From Nocardia anocheti (GTDB lineage Bacteria > Actinomycetota > Actinomycetes > Mycobacteriales > Mycobacteriaceae), in the NCBI RefSeq assembly GCF_029675105.1, contig NZ_JAQQFV010000002.1, positions 700,282 to 764,281 on the forward strand: 64,000 nt of DNA, read 5' to 3'. The translations under genes were made by a program, and so were the position numbers. A model generated the notes under the pieces. That model was not told the DNA's origin. It was given only the letters and a program-made list of their open reading frames with translations, and made no database searches. Positions 28,377 through 36,205 of the stretch are shown in pieces. The first letter of the stretch is position 1. Every line of letters starts with the position of its first letter.

Positions 28377-29527
28377 TGACTCCGGACAACTCAGCGTCAG
28401 CGTTGACCGAGGAAGATCTCAACGAACTACACGAAGAATACAGTGATTATCTGATCGAATCCGCTCCGACCGGTTGGACTCGGATCAGGTACACGATCTA
28501 TTCGACTATCGATCATCATGCATACAAGTCGGTCGCAATCACCGACCAATCTTCTGAAATTCCCCTTTTTCCCTCGCCTGAGCTGATCGAACTTTTTCAC
28601 ACGCTTCGAACTTCGATGTTCGAGCCGGGCAAGGGCACTTGGCTGGCCGCAGTTTACGAATTCGACCAAGACGGCGACTACAATTTCGCATTCGACTATG
28701 ACTCCAAGCTTCCGGTCGAGATGGGTTTGTCGCCCGACGATTATGCTCGAGATTTCGAGCACTTTCCGCGCGATACGTCAAACCTACCAAAATGGCTGAT
28801 TGACGAGCTCGACTCGGCAAACCACGAGCCCGGCTGGTACCTGAGCCCAAATGCCGAAAATGTTCGTCGTGATCCCCAACCTGTGGATTTCACGATTAAT
28901 ATCGTCGAGGACGATGCTGAACGCGATCCAGATTCGATCCGAACGTTTGTAAGCACTGGCTATACGATCCACCCAGCCGAGCCTTGCAGCACGGCACATT
29001 CAATCGCACCCTGGCATGACGATCCGTATCGAGACAACGCTGTCCTCGAAAACATAGGAAGGCACCTACAGCAAGGCGTTCCCAATGGGTGGCACTCCCT
29101 GACCTACACCTACAGAGAGGCAGGACTGTGTCGGCATGGCACGTTGGAATACACCAACGCCGTCGGCGCTCGTTCGAGAATTCTCCGGCCGCTGACTGTC
29201 CAGGACAAGCGCGTCGCTGTGCACGAAGGTCGACGCGATTATGCGGAATGGTCGGAAGAGCCCCTACATGAGCTGTGGTCACAACACCGGCGATCGTCGT
29301 ACCAGCCAGGCCGCGGCACTTGGTTCACAGCAAAATATTCACTCGATACGTCGGGACGGTTCAACGTAGAATACAGCTACGACGAACAACCGGAATTTAT
29401 TCCTAGGCTATCAGTCGGTATGTACGCTTATGATCTTCAGGTATTTCCGAGAGATTCTTCACGGACGCCACCGTGGCTATCGGAAGCGGTAACCATAGCT
29501 GATACAAATCCCGACAGGCTGCTATAG
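28376..29527 (+). CDS. Tandem double YezG-type immunity protein
   Basis: 383 residues made of two successive copies of the same domain. Copy 1 covers about 10-150 (GWTRIRYTIYS, GTWLAAVYEFDQDGDYNFAFDYDS, PRDTSNLPKWL). A linker with an acidic stretch (about 155-200) leads to copy 2 (about 215-380: GWHSLTYTYRE, GTWFTAKYSLDTSGRFNVEYSYDE, PRDSSRTPPWL). The ATG overlaps the previous stop by one base and has GAAGGGA six bases before it. Both copies keep the GTW and (F/Y)xYDxx motifs, so both may be functional. The gene is AT-richer than the window average, as is the single-domain gene. Confidence 0.8.
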   Translation: MTPDNSASALTEEDLNELHEEYSDYLIESAPTGWTRIRYTIYSTIDHHAYKSVAITDQSSEIPLFPSPELIELFHTLRTSMFEPGKGTWLAAVYEFDQDGDYNFAFDYDSKLPVEMGLSPDDYARDFEHFPRDTSNLPKWLIDELDSANHEPGWYLSPNAENVRRDPQPVDFTINIVEDDAERDPDSIRTFVSTGYTIHPAEPCSTAHSIAPWHDDPYRDNAVLENIGRHLQQGVPNGWHSLTYTYREAGLCRHGTLEYTNAVGARSRILRPLTVQDKRVAVHEGRRDYAEWSEEPLHELWSQHRRSSYQPGRGTWFTAKYSLDTSGRFNVEYSYDEQPEFIPRLSVGMYAYDLQVFPRDSSRTPPWLSEAVTIADTNPDRLL

Positions 29528-29624
29528 ATTTAACGGTAGCGAAAAACTAGCGAACCTACCGTTCCGAAAAGAGTCGTGCAACAACTCTTTTCGAGAGCCC
29601 TCGCTCGGCACGGAGTGGGACTGG

Positions 29625-30344
29625 TCAGGCTACCGATGGGCGGGGGTTGGTCCAGAGGGCGTCGCCTGCTGAGGTGAAGCGCTGGGCCAGGGCGGATCGG
29701 GCGTCGGTGACTCCGGTGGTGCCGGAGACGCAGAATTCTGTTTCGGCGGGTGTCAGCAGTTTGATGTGGACGAGTCGGATTTCCGACAGGGGGCCGGTGA
29801 TGGTGCGGGGCACGTCGGCGATGTCCATGCCGAGAAGGACCGTCGCGTACCCGGATTCGTCGAGGTACGTTTCGGCCAGTTCGGCGGGCAGGTCGAATTC
29901 GCCGAGGCCGATGGACAGCGTGCCGTAGCGCTCGAGCGCGTGGGTGAACGCGAAGCCGTCGCGGCTGATCAGGTTGGCGATGCGGGCCACCAGCCTGCCC
30001 AGCCAGCCGCTCGCGACCGCGGCCGCGTCGGCATCCGACGGCACCGTGCTCGATGCCGCGTAGACCTCGACTTCGAAACCATTGGTCGGCTCCGCGTCGG
30101 ACCATCGCGCGGGCCAGGACAAGCCGCAGCTGCTCACCAGCACGCCGTCCTCGCTGCGGACCACCCGCAAGCTGGGGTACTCGATGCTCGCCGGTTCGGG
30201 TTCGTGCAGGAAGTTCATCTGCTGCCACAGCTCGGCGGGAAAGATCCGGGATTGGTACGCGGGCGCCATGGGAGGTTCGACGAGCCGACCCCACGACTGC
30301 CAGAACTCGTCCATCAGCGTCCACATATCGCCGTTGTACTGCAT
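29625..30344 (-). CDS. Hypothetical protein, possibly SUFU-like
   Basis: 239 residues from the ATG at 30344; the frame stays open further upstream but that part has poor codon use and arginine-rich composition. The visible core (SSCGLSWPARWSD, NGFEVEVYAAS, WLGRLVARIANLIS, then ITGPLSEIRLVHIKLLTPAE) is reminiscent of suppressor-of-fused-type proteins, which often serve as immunity proteins in bacteria, but the match is weak. It converges on the immunity genes with a 97-base gap. The start site is uncertain; TTG at about 30362 is another option. Confidence 0.5.
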   Translation of the reverse strand: MQYNGDMWTLMDEFWQSWGRLVEPPMAPAYQSRIFPAELWQQMNFLHEPEPASIEYPSLRVVRSEDGVLVSSCGLSWPARWSDAEPTNGFEVEVYAASSTVPSDADAAAVASGWLGRLVARIANLISRDGFAFTHALERYGTLSIGLGEFDLPAELAETYLDESGYATVLLGMDIADVPRTITGPLSEIRLVHIKLLTPAETEFCVSGTTGVTDARSALAQRFTSAGDALWTNPRPSVA

Positions 30345-30581
30345 CCGGAGGTCTTCGTCGGTCAAGTCCTGCAACGTCCCAGTCAACTTGGGACAGGCGC
30401 TGTTTCGCAACTTTGAGTAGGTGTCCGGATTTCGCGATCTGAGTTGCTGTCGCGCGCACAGAAAGGTTCGGAATCGGGCGCGGGTCGACGTGTGACGAGG
30501 CCGCTCCGCGACACCGCACCACCGTCGAGCGAAGAGGCTCGGTCTGGGTGGGCGGTGCACGGTCATCGCCGAAAGAGACTG

Positions 30582-31064
30582 TCAGTACGCGGCATCGACT
30601 CCGTAGACGGCCTGTTCGCGCGTGAAGCCCTCGTACTCCAACTGTTCGATCAGCCCTGTCCGGGAGAACGAGCTCAGCTCGAGATACTGCTTGGCGCTGC
30701 GTGCCGCCTGCTCGTTCCAGTCCGTATTCAGGCTGTCCACCGCGAAAGTAGCGTCCTCGGTGGAGTAGCCCTCGTACTCGAGCTGTTCGATCAGCCCGCT
30801 ACGGGAGAAGGCCGAAATCTCGAGGTAGTCCTGGGCGGACTGGATGGCGTTGCGCTGGCTGGAGGTGACCTGTTCTCTGGCAGGCGAAGCGAATGCGAAC
30901 GTGGGCGTCGCTGCGACGTCTGCCACGGCCGCGGCGCTGTTCCACACCGGAGCCGCCATGGCGAGAGCCAGAAGCGGGGCGCCGACCAACAGCGGCCACG
31001 TCGTCCGCTTCTTCGGCGCGGCCGACAGAACGCTGGTCTGCTCGGCGGGGAACTGCTCGATCAT
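30582..31064 (-). CDS. Membrane protein with two Ltp-type repeats
   Basis: 160 residues: a basic N-terminus, one hydrophobic segment (about 22-45) acting as signal or anchor, and two tandem Lipoprotein_Ltp-type repeats (about 75-110 and 120-157). The repeats carry near-identical cores SAFSRSGLIEQLEYEGYS and SSFSRTGLIEQLEYEGF, each preceded by AQDYLE or AKQYLE. In Streptococcus phage TP-J34 the Ltp lipoprotein with such repeats blocks phage DNA injection. There is no lipobox cysteine here, so this one is probably anchored by the helix or secreted. AGGAG lies eight bases before the ATG. Prophage origin or anti-phage function is possible but unproven. Confidence 0.8.
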   Translation of the reverse strand: MIEQFPAEQTSVLSAAPKKRTTWPLLVGAPLLALAMAAPVWNSAAAVADVAATPTFAFASPAREQVTSSQRNAIQSAQDYLEISAFSRSGLIEQLEYEGYSTEDATFAVDSLNTDWNEQAARSAKQYLELSSFSRTGLIEQLEYEGFTREQAVYGVDAAY

Positions 31065-31692
31065 CTCTTGCTCCTACTGGAGAGGTGCGTCGTCGCCGAC
31101 GCGTCTCGCACGTGCGAGAACAGCACAGGATGACACAGCCCACCGACACGGCATGGCTGAACGACCGCCGCGCACTGCGTCATTCAGGAATGTGCCGACT
31201 CGTTGCTCGGTGACGGCGGAGTGTGTAGCGTCACACCAGCAAGGACGGCCGCCCGGTGAGCGCCAACTCACCGAACGGCCTGGGTACGAAACAGGAACAA
31301 GCTGTTCGCACCGTGGGATGAAATCCTACATGCAACGGCTCGATGCCTCATGGCGTCGGGCCATCGTCGTCTTCGGGGTGAGGTCTGCCCCGCGTGACGA
31401 GCTGACTGTGTCGTGTCCAGGCGTGGCCGCTCCTGCCGGTCGTTATCGGAGAGCCCGACCGATGGGCAGACAGCCCTGACACCCAGCCTCCTGCGAGAAC
31501 CATCGTCGTACGCCTCGCACGTACGCACCTGGTCGGTTCGGGAGTGCACACCTTCGACCGGGTCCAACCCCGCCACACGCCGCATCGGGCGTGGGGCTAC
31601 CGGTGTTGGCCGAGGTCGCGAATCGGGGTCAGTGAGCGGGGAGCCGGGCAGGGATGGTTACGACACCGGCACCTTTGGGTGCTCCGATTCGG
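31065..31692. other. Gene-free stretch between ltp-like gene and toxin-antitoxin pair
   Basis: About 630 bases with only short overlapping open frames of poor codon character on both strands. One small hairpin (CGGTGAG/CTCACCG near 31253-31272) is visible. No RNA gene or mobile-element end was recognised. It may hold decayed sequence. Confidence 0.4.
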
Positions 31693-31731
31693 TGGTGTGA
31701 TTACACACCATGTGGTGTATAGTCACACCAC
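31692..31731 (+). promoter_or_regulatory. Operator-promoter with four alternating half-sites
   Basis: TGGTGT half-sites at 31693-31698 and 31713-31718 alternate with ACACCA at 31705-31710 and 31725-31730. The outer pair extends to a perfect 9-bp inverted repeat (31692-31700 with 31723-31731) and the inner pair is separated by two bases. TATAGT at 31718-31723 would serve as a -10 box eight bases before the ATG, so the transcript would be leaderless. This is the layout of an autoregulated toxin-antitoxin promoter. Confidence 0.7.
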
Positions 31732-31974
31732 ATGGTCAGCAGGGGGCGGCACCCGAAGAAGGCGATCAATGCAGCACTCGGCGATCTCGATCTGAGTCAG
31801 TTCGAGATCGTGGAAGTGCATCGCGGTCACCGGTGGGGACTCGTCCGTCACCTGGCAACTGGCGACACGATCGCCATTTGGTCGACCCCGCGCGTGCCCG
31901 AGGACAACGCGGATGCCATCCGACGGTTCGCGCGACAGCACACCGATATGAAGGAAAGCCATGAGTCAGCATGA
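31732..31974 (+). CDS. HicA-like small toxin candidate
   Basis: 80 residues beginning SRGRHPKKAINAAL, with a central HRGHRWGLVRH and SIW-like AIWSTPRVPEDNADAIRRFARQH. This resembles small actinobacterial proteins distantly related to HicA mRNA interferases (double-stranded-RNA-binding-like fold with a catalytic His). It starts directly after the operator with no leader and overlaps the next gene by 14 bases. Toxin activity is inferred from pairing and size only. Confidence 0.65.
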   Translation: MVSRGRHPKKAINAALGDLDLSQFEIVEVHRGHRWGLVRHLATGDTIAIWSTPRVPEDNADAIRRFARQHTDMKESHESA

Positions 31975-32473
31975 ATTCACGCTGGTCCTCGACCGCACAC
32001 CGACCGAGGACGAGCTCGATGCGTTGTTCGATGCGGGTCTCGACGACTCGACACCGGAGTTCGGGCCGCGCACAGTGCCGGTGCTGCATGTGCACCGGAA
32101 TGCCGACTCGTTGGCTACGGCGGTCGTCGGCGCGGTCGCGCAGGCGGAAGCCGCGGGGTTGGAGGTGGTGGGGGTTCGTACCGAAGATCTCGTCACATTG
32201 AAGACGATCGCGGCCAGGACCAGCCGGACGTACGAGGCGGTCCGCCGACTGGCGAACGGTGAGCGGGGGCCCGGCGGATTTCCCGCGCCGATGAGTGGTG
32301 ACGGTTATGCCCTCTACTCGTGGACCGAGGTCGCGCGATGGTTCGCCGAACACTACGGGATTCCGGACACCACCACGTACTACGACCGAATCATTGCCGC
32401 CGCAGATCATTTGGTGCGGGCGCGGCGGCTGTTGGGTGGTGAGACCGGGCAGCTCGCGGCACTCGCGGGTTGA
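31961..32473 (+). CDS. Partner antitoxin with DNA-binding domain
   Basis: 170 residues. The N-terminal half (FTLVLDRTPTEDELDALF through a short beta-alpha unit) is the segment commonly paired with the small HPKK protein. The C-terminal half (LKTIAARTSRTYEAVRRLANGERGPGGFP then YSWTEVARWFAEH) is an AlpA/MerR-like helix-turn-helix suitable for binding the repeated half-sites upstream. AAGGAAAG precedes the ATG. It would neutralise the first protein and repress the pair. Confidence 0.7.
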   Translation: MSQHEFTLVLDRTPTEDELDALFDAGLDDSTPEFGPRTVPVLHVHRNADSLATAVVGAVAQAEAAGLEVVGVRTEDLVTLKTIAARTSRTYEAVRRLANGERGPGGFPAPMSGDGYALYSWTEVARWFAEHYGIPDTTTYYDRIIAAADHLVRARRLLGGETGQLAALAG

Positions 32474-33253
32474 TCAGAGGGCGCCGTAGGTGGCGGTGCG
32501 GGCCTTGGCGGCGGTGGTGGAGAGGATGGTGGTGAGGGTTTGGTGGATGCGGGTTGTGGTGGTGGGTTTGGCGATGAAGGTGGTGTCGCCGTAGAAGACG
32601 TAGCGGCCGTCGCCGGTGATGTCGTGTAGCTGGAAGTCGTCGCGGGCGTCGGTGTGGCGATTGTCGACGCTGGCGTGGGCGTAGACGCCGATGTGGGTGA
32701 GGGTGTCGGTGGGTTTGGTGAGGAAGGTTTCCAGCTGCTCGCGGGGGGTGGGGTCCCAGGGGTCGCGGGTGTCGGGGCGGGGGGCGGCGAGTTCGGCTGC
32801 GGTGACGCGGATTTCGCGGCCGGTACCGGCGCGCACGCGCGGGAGGGTGGATAACACGGCGGCGGCCAGGGACTTCGGGGGGAACAGGTGCAGGGTGATG
32901 TCGCCGGGGTTGGTTTCGGGGCCGGGGGCCTGGATCGCCAAGGCGGCGTAGGTGTCTCGGGTGCCGCCGTGCGCGCGGATGGTGCGGACGCCACGGGTGG
33001 CGCCCGCGACCTCCACGCGGGCGTGCGGAACGAGCAGGGCGGCCATGGCGCGGTCGAGGTCGCTGTCGAACTCGGCCATCAGGTTCTCGGCGGCTTTGCC
33101 GCGCAGGCGCAGGATCTCGGCCTGGGATTCGACGTCGGTGTGTCGGTGGTGCAGCGGATACGGGAGGACGTCGCGGCCTGCCGCTTCCCAGAGGGTGCGG
33201 AAGTCGAGAGCGGTGAGATGCCAGGTGCGCACGGGAGATCTACTCTGTTCCAT
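32474..33253 (-). CDS. EspG-family ESX secretion chaperone
   Basis: 259 residues of the EspG family: WHLTALDFRTLWEA at the start, HVDVESQAEI-like AEILRLRGKAAENLMAEFDSDL, and the C-terminal SIGVYAHA-type segment HIGVYAHASVDNRHTDARDDFQLHD followed by the FYGDTTFIAKPTT strand. EspG proteins bind the tip of PPE proteins in PE-PPE dimers and deliver them to a cognate ESX system. It is the last gene of an operon with a PPE-like and a small helical protein, 12 bases after the PPE-like stop. No ESX core genes are present, so it may serve a system elsewhere. Confidence 0.85.
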   Translation of the reverse strand: MEQSRSPVRTWHLTALDFRTLWEAAGRDVLPYPLHHRHTDVESQAEILRLRGKAAENLMAEFDSDLDRAMAALLVPHARVEVAGATRGVRTIRAHGGTRDTYAALAIQAPGPETNPGDITLHLFPPKSLAAAVLSTLPRVRAGTGREIRVTAAELAAPRPDTRDPWDPTPREQLETFLTKPTDTLTHIGVYAHASVDNRHTDARDDFQLHDITGDGRYVFYGDTTFIAKPTTTTRIHQTLTTILSTTAAKARTATYGAL

Positions 33254-33265
33254 CAGGATTCGCGG

Positions 33266-34597
33266 CTAATCTCCGCCGATGACCGGCGGGACCATCTTGG
33301 GCAGGTTGTCCAGACCGGTGAGCTCGTCACCGTGTTCCTGAGTGATGAGGTAGTCGGGGATCGCCTTGCTCGACTCGTCGTCCTGGCCGCCGCCGCGCGC
33401 GCCGGGGCCCATCATGCCGGGCGAGCCGGAACGGCCCGCAGTGCCGGAGCTCGCGCCGCCCGCTCTGACGGCCGCGCCGGTGGCGCCCGCGTTGGGCGAA
33501 CCGGGCACCGCGCCACCGGGAGTTCCCGCGCCCGGGGTGCCACCGCCGGGCGAGCCGCCGCCGGGAGTGCCTGCGCCGCCGGGACTTCCGGAGGGGAGGC
33601 CGGAACCTGGAGTGGTCGGGGTCGAGGCGGGGGTGGTGCCCGCGGGCACGGTGGACTGCGGGGTGGTGGAGTCGGGGGTGGTCGAATCCGGGGTGGTGGG
33701 GTCGTCGTCGGTCGATGGGCTGTCGGTCGACGGGTCGTCGGTGGTGGGTGTGTCGCCGGGGTCCGTGGCCGGGGTGGTGGCCGCGGGGGTGGTCGGAGAC
33801 GACGGCTGGCCGGAGTTCGGGTTGGACGAATTCTGGTTGCCGGGGATCTGGGAGCCGCCCGGGATCTCGGGAGTGCCGCCGGGTTCGACGGTTTTCGGGA
33901 TCGGGATGACCGGGACCTTCTCGTCGGACTCGTGGATGACCGGCGCGTAAACGGTCTGCAGCACGCGCACGGCTTCGACGCGCGCATTCTCCTGCGCCAC
34001 ATCGTCATTGCGCCACGCGCGGCCCTGGAACAGGCCCAGCGCGTTGTCCACGCCGCTGCGGTGCTCGGGGGCGAAGGGCACCAGGCGCTTGGTGGGCTCG
34101 AGGCCGGTGCGCAGCTCGTCCAGTTTGTTGCTGGTGAGCGCGGCCGCCGTGGTGACCTTCTTGCCGGTGATGTCGTAGGCGGCCACAGTTTGCGCCGCCG
34201 CCGTCGCCGCGGCACCCGACCAGACGTCGGGCGACATGCCACGCGAGATCTGCTTGCGGAATTCGTCGAGTGAGGTGCTGTTGCGGGTGGAGATCTCGTT
34301 CCACGCGCTGATCAGATCGCTGACGGCGGTGATATCGATCTTGTCGACCTTGGCGCGCAGCTCGGCGACGGTGCCCTCGAACGGGTCGGTCTTGGTGACC
34401 ACGGCCGGGCGGTAGTCGCCGTCGAAACCGAGGTCGCTGGCGCGCTGGCGGGTGCGGTCGCGCTGGGTGTTGTACCGGTCCTGGATGTCGGCGATATCGG
34501 AGGAGTCGAGTTCGTTGTCGTCGCCGCCGAAGGGGGACGTGACGAAATTGCGGAGGCCGCCGAAGAGGTCCAGGCCGCTGATATTGGGGTAGGACAT
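33266..34597 (-). CDS. PPE-like ESX substrate with Pro/Thr/Gly tail
   Basis: 443 residues: an N-terminal helical region (about 1-215) with a Trp-x-Gly turn (DVWSGAAAT near residue 127) and long Ala-rich helices (AAAQTVAAYD, KKVTTAAALTSNKLDELRTGLE), then a Pro/Thr/Gly/Ser-rich low-complexity region, and a short C-terminal segment (DYLITQEHGDELTGLDNLPKMVPPVIGGD). The PPE-like role is inferred from the Trp-x-Gly helices and the downstream EspG gene, as the sequence lacks an N-terminal Pro-Pro-Glu. The start abuts the stop of the upstream small gene, implying coupled translation. Confidence 0.72.
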   Translation of the reverse strand: MSYPNISGLDLFGGLRNFVTSPFGGDDNELDSSDIADIQDRYNTQRDRTRQRASDLGFDGDYRPAVVTKTDPFEGTVAELRAKVDKIDITAVSDLISAWNEISTRNSTSLDEFRKQISRGMSPDVWSGAAATAAAQTVAAYDITGKKVTTAAALTSNKLDELRTGLEPTKRLVPFAPEHRSGVDNALGLFQGRAWRNDDVAQENARVEAVRVLQTVYAPVIHESDEKVPVIPIPKTVEPGGTPEIPGGSQIPGNQNSSNPNSGQPSSPTTPAATTPATDPGDTPTTDDPSTDSPSTDDDPTTPDSTTPDSTTPQSTVPAGTTPASTPTTPGSGLPSGSPGGAGTPGGGSPGGGTPGAGTPGGAVPGSPNAGATGAAVRAGGASSGTAGRSGSPGMMGPGARGGGQDDESSKAIPDYLITQEHGDELTGLDNLPKMVPPVIGGD

Positions 34598-34975
34598 TCA
34601 GTTCACCTGCTCGGTGACGTAGTCGAGGGCGTTGGCGTTCTCGATGTCTTTGCCCGCTACGCGTTTGAAGGAAATGGAGAAGACCTCGCGAAGCTGCTGC
34701 ACGGCCTCGATGTCCTTCAGCACGACGGCGTCGATCGAGTTGTCCTCGCCGGTCGCCTGCGCGAGGAACTTCGATTCGAGTTCCTTGCCCATCTGGAAGT
34801 CGCCGAATCCGCTGACGTTCTGCACTCGCCGCGTGATGCCGAGGATCTCCCGGAGGTCCGAGAGACGGTCGTCGCAGGCTTTGAACATGTGATAGGCCGC
34901 AGCTTCGTCGTTCAGGTAGACCTCTCCGGCCTTGGCCTGGTCGAGCAATGAGCTGTAGACGGTGCGATCACTCAT
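34598..34975 (-). CDS. Small helical protein, probable PE-like partner
   Basis: 125 residues, almost entirely helical by composition, with no signal peptide and no clear WxG or Pro-Glu motif. Position directly before the PPE-like gene (zero-base spacing) suggests it is the partner in a PE-PPE-like dimer. I do not recognise the family itself. ATG at 34975, 15 bases after the end of the lipoprotein gene. Confidence 0.55.
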   Translation of the reverse strand: MSDRTVYSSLLDQAKAGEVYLNDEAAAYHMFKACDDRLSDLREILGITRRVQNVSGFGDFQMGKELESKFLAQATGEDNSIDAVVLKDIEAVQQLREVFSISFKRVAGKDIENANALDYVTEQVN

Positions 34976-34990
34976 AAACCCTCCCCAAGG

Positions 34991-35515
34991 TCAGTTCGGA
35001 AGAATCGGAACGAGAACCTGGCCGACGCGCTCCAGATACACGCACGGGTCGTCCAGCCCGGACTCGAGCGGCGAGTTCAGGATCTCCAACTGGACGACAC
35101 CCTGTTCAGCGGGGAATACGACGTCGCAGCCGAGGTCTTTCGATGCGCCCTGCACCTTGAACTGTCGACCCGCGCGACCCGCGATAGTCACGTCCTGGAA
35201 CTCGACGTTGCCCGGCTTCTGCTCGAATTCCCCGACAGTCTTGTTGGTCGTGTACACCGTGAGGGAGTAATCAGGGGCGTCCCATGCACAGATCTTCCAC
35301 CCCGACTGCGCATGCCCGCCGACACCCGATTCCTCCGTCGACGGATCAACCCCCGCCTCCGTCAACACCGCATCCGAGATCTCCGAACACGGATCCCACA
35401 GCACCGGTGCGGCCGTCGTCGTAGCCCCCTGCGACGACGGCTCCCCAGAGTCACATCCCGCGACTCCGAGGACAACCACACCGGCCGTCACCACCGCCAT
35501 ACCTGCGCGTTTCAT
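34991..35515 (-). CDS. DUF3558 lipoprotein
   Basis: 174 residues with a lipoprotein signal peptide ending in the lipobox VLGVAGC (Cys about residue 21), then a DUF3558 domain: WDPCSEISDAVL, the conserved Cys pair region WKICAWDAPDYSLTV, and DPCVYLERVGQVLVP. ATG at 35515 is used because it opens the signal peptide and follows GAAGGGGTGGGG; the frame runs on upstream. DUF3558 lipoproteins are frequent in mycolata and some lie beside ESX genes, as here: it is the first gene of the operon leading to the PPE-like and EspG genes. The function is unknown. Confidence 0.85.
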   Translation of the reverse strand: MKRAGMAVVTAGVVVLGVAGCDSGEPSSQGATTTAAPVLWDPCSEISDAVLTEAGVDPSTEESGVGGHAQSGWKICAWDAPDYSLTVYTTNKTVGEFEQKPGNVEFQDVTIAGRAGRQFKVQGASKDLGCDVVFPAEQGVVQLEILNSPLESGLDDPCVYLERVGQVLVPILPN

Positions 35516-35603
35516 CCCCACCCCTTCTCGCCGGTTACTGCTCTGACCAGGCACATTAGCACGAACACCCGACACGTACGGTGGCCGCGTAAGTTGATCG
35601 ACT

Positions 35604-35969
35604 ATGACCGATCTCCGACTTTCGGCGCCCTTCGACGGGCGTGATTCCGAAGGCAAACCGGTGGTGAACCGGCCGCCCGTCGACCCTCAGATCCGTGATC
35701 GAGTGCTGGCCTATCTCGAGCACGCGCCGGTGGTCTTGAGCGCGCGCAGCTACAGCGCCGACGATTTCGCCCCCGCCGAGCGGGATGTGCCGATGAATTT
35801 CCAGACCGACGGGGTGTTCGTCTGGCCCGGCGCCGTCCCGCACTATCTGCGCAAGTACGGCCTGCCGCCGGAGCCCGCGCTCGTCCAGCACATCGTCGCG
35901 CGCGGGTTCACCCTCGGCGAGGTGGCCGAGGCCGACCGGCAACGAGCCGTCGCGACTGTCACCGGCTGA
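35604..35969 (+). CDS. Conserved hypothetical protein
   Basis: 121 residues, soluble, no signal peptide. DPQIRDRVLAYLEHAPVVL, then NFQTDGVFVWPGAVPHYLRKYGLPPEPALVQHIVARGF is a recognisable actinobacterial conserved region, but no function is known to me. Divergent from the DUF3558 lipoprotein with an 88-base gap, and followed by 236 bases without a gene before the flavohaemoglobin. Confidence 0.6.
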   Translation: MTDLRLSAPFDGRDSEGKPVVNRPPVDPQIRDRVLAYLEHAPVVLSARSYSADDFAPAERDVPMNFQTDGVFVWPGAVPHYLRKYGLPPEPALVQHIVARGFTLGEVAEADRQRAVATVTG

Positions 35970-36205
35970 CCGGCCGAGCGCCTGGAGTACCCCTTCCGAC
36001 GCCGCCCCAAGCAGCCGATTTCTGAGGACTCGCGAGCGCAATTGCGGGGGATCGGCGACCCCGATCGATAGGATCCGTGCGGCTCGTGGGGTGGCGTGAT
36101 GAGCATCCCTGCACCCAACCAGCGGTTTCGGGGGATACTGGAACCGGTGACCGCCGTCGGGCGGGGCCACATCGCAGCAATTCCAGGGAAAGGGAGCTTG
36201 ACGAC

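Noticed and set aside
31065..31691. Several short overlapping frames between the Ltp gene and the toxin-antitoxin pair
   Set aside because: None has a plausible start signal or domain; treated as gene-free.
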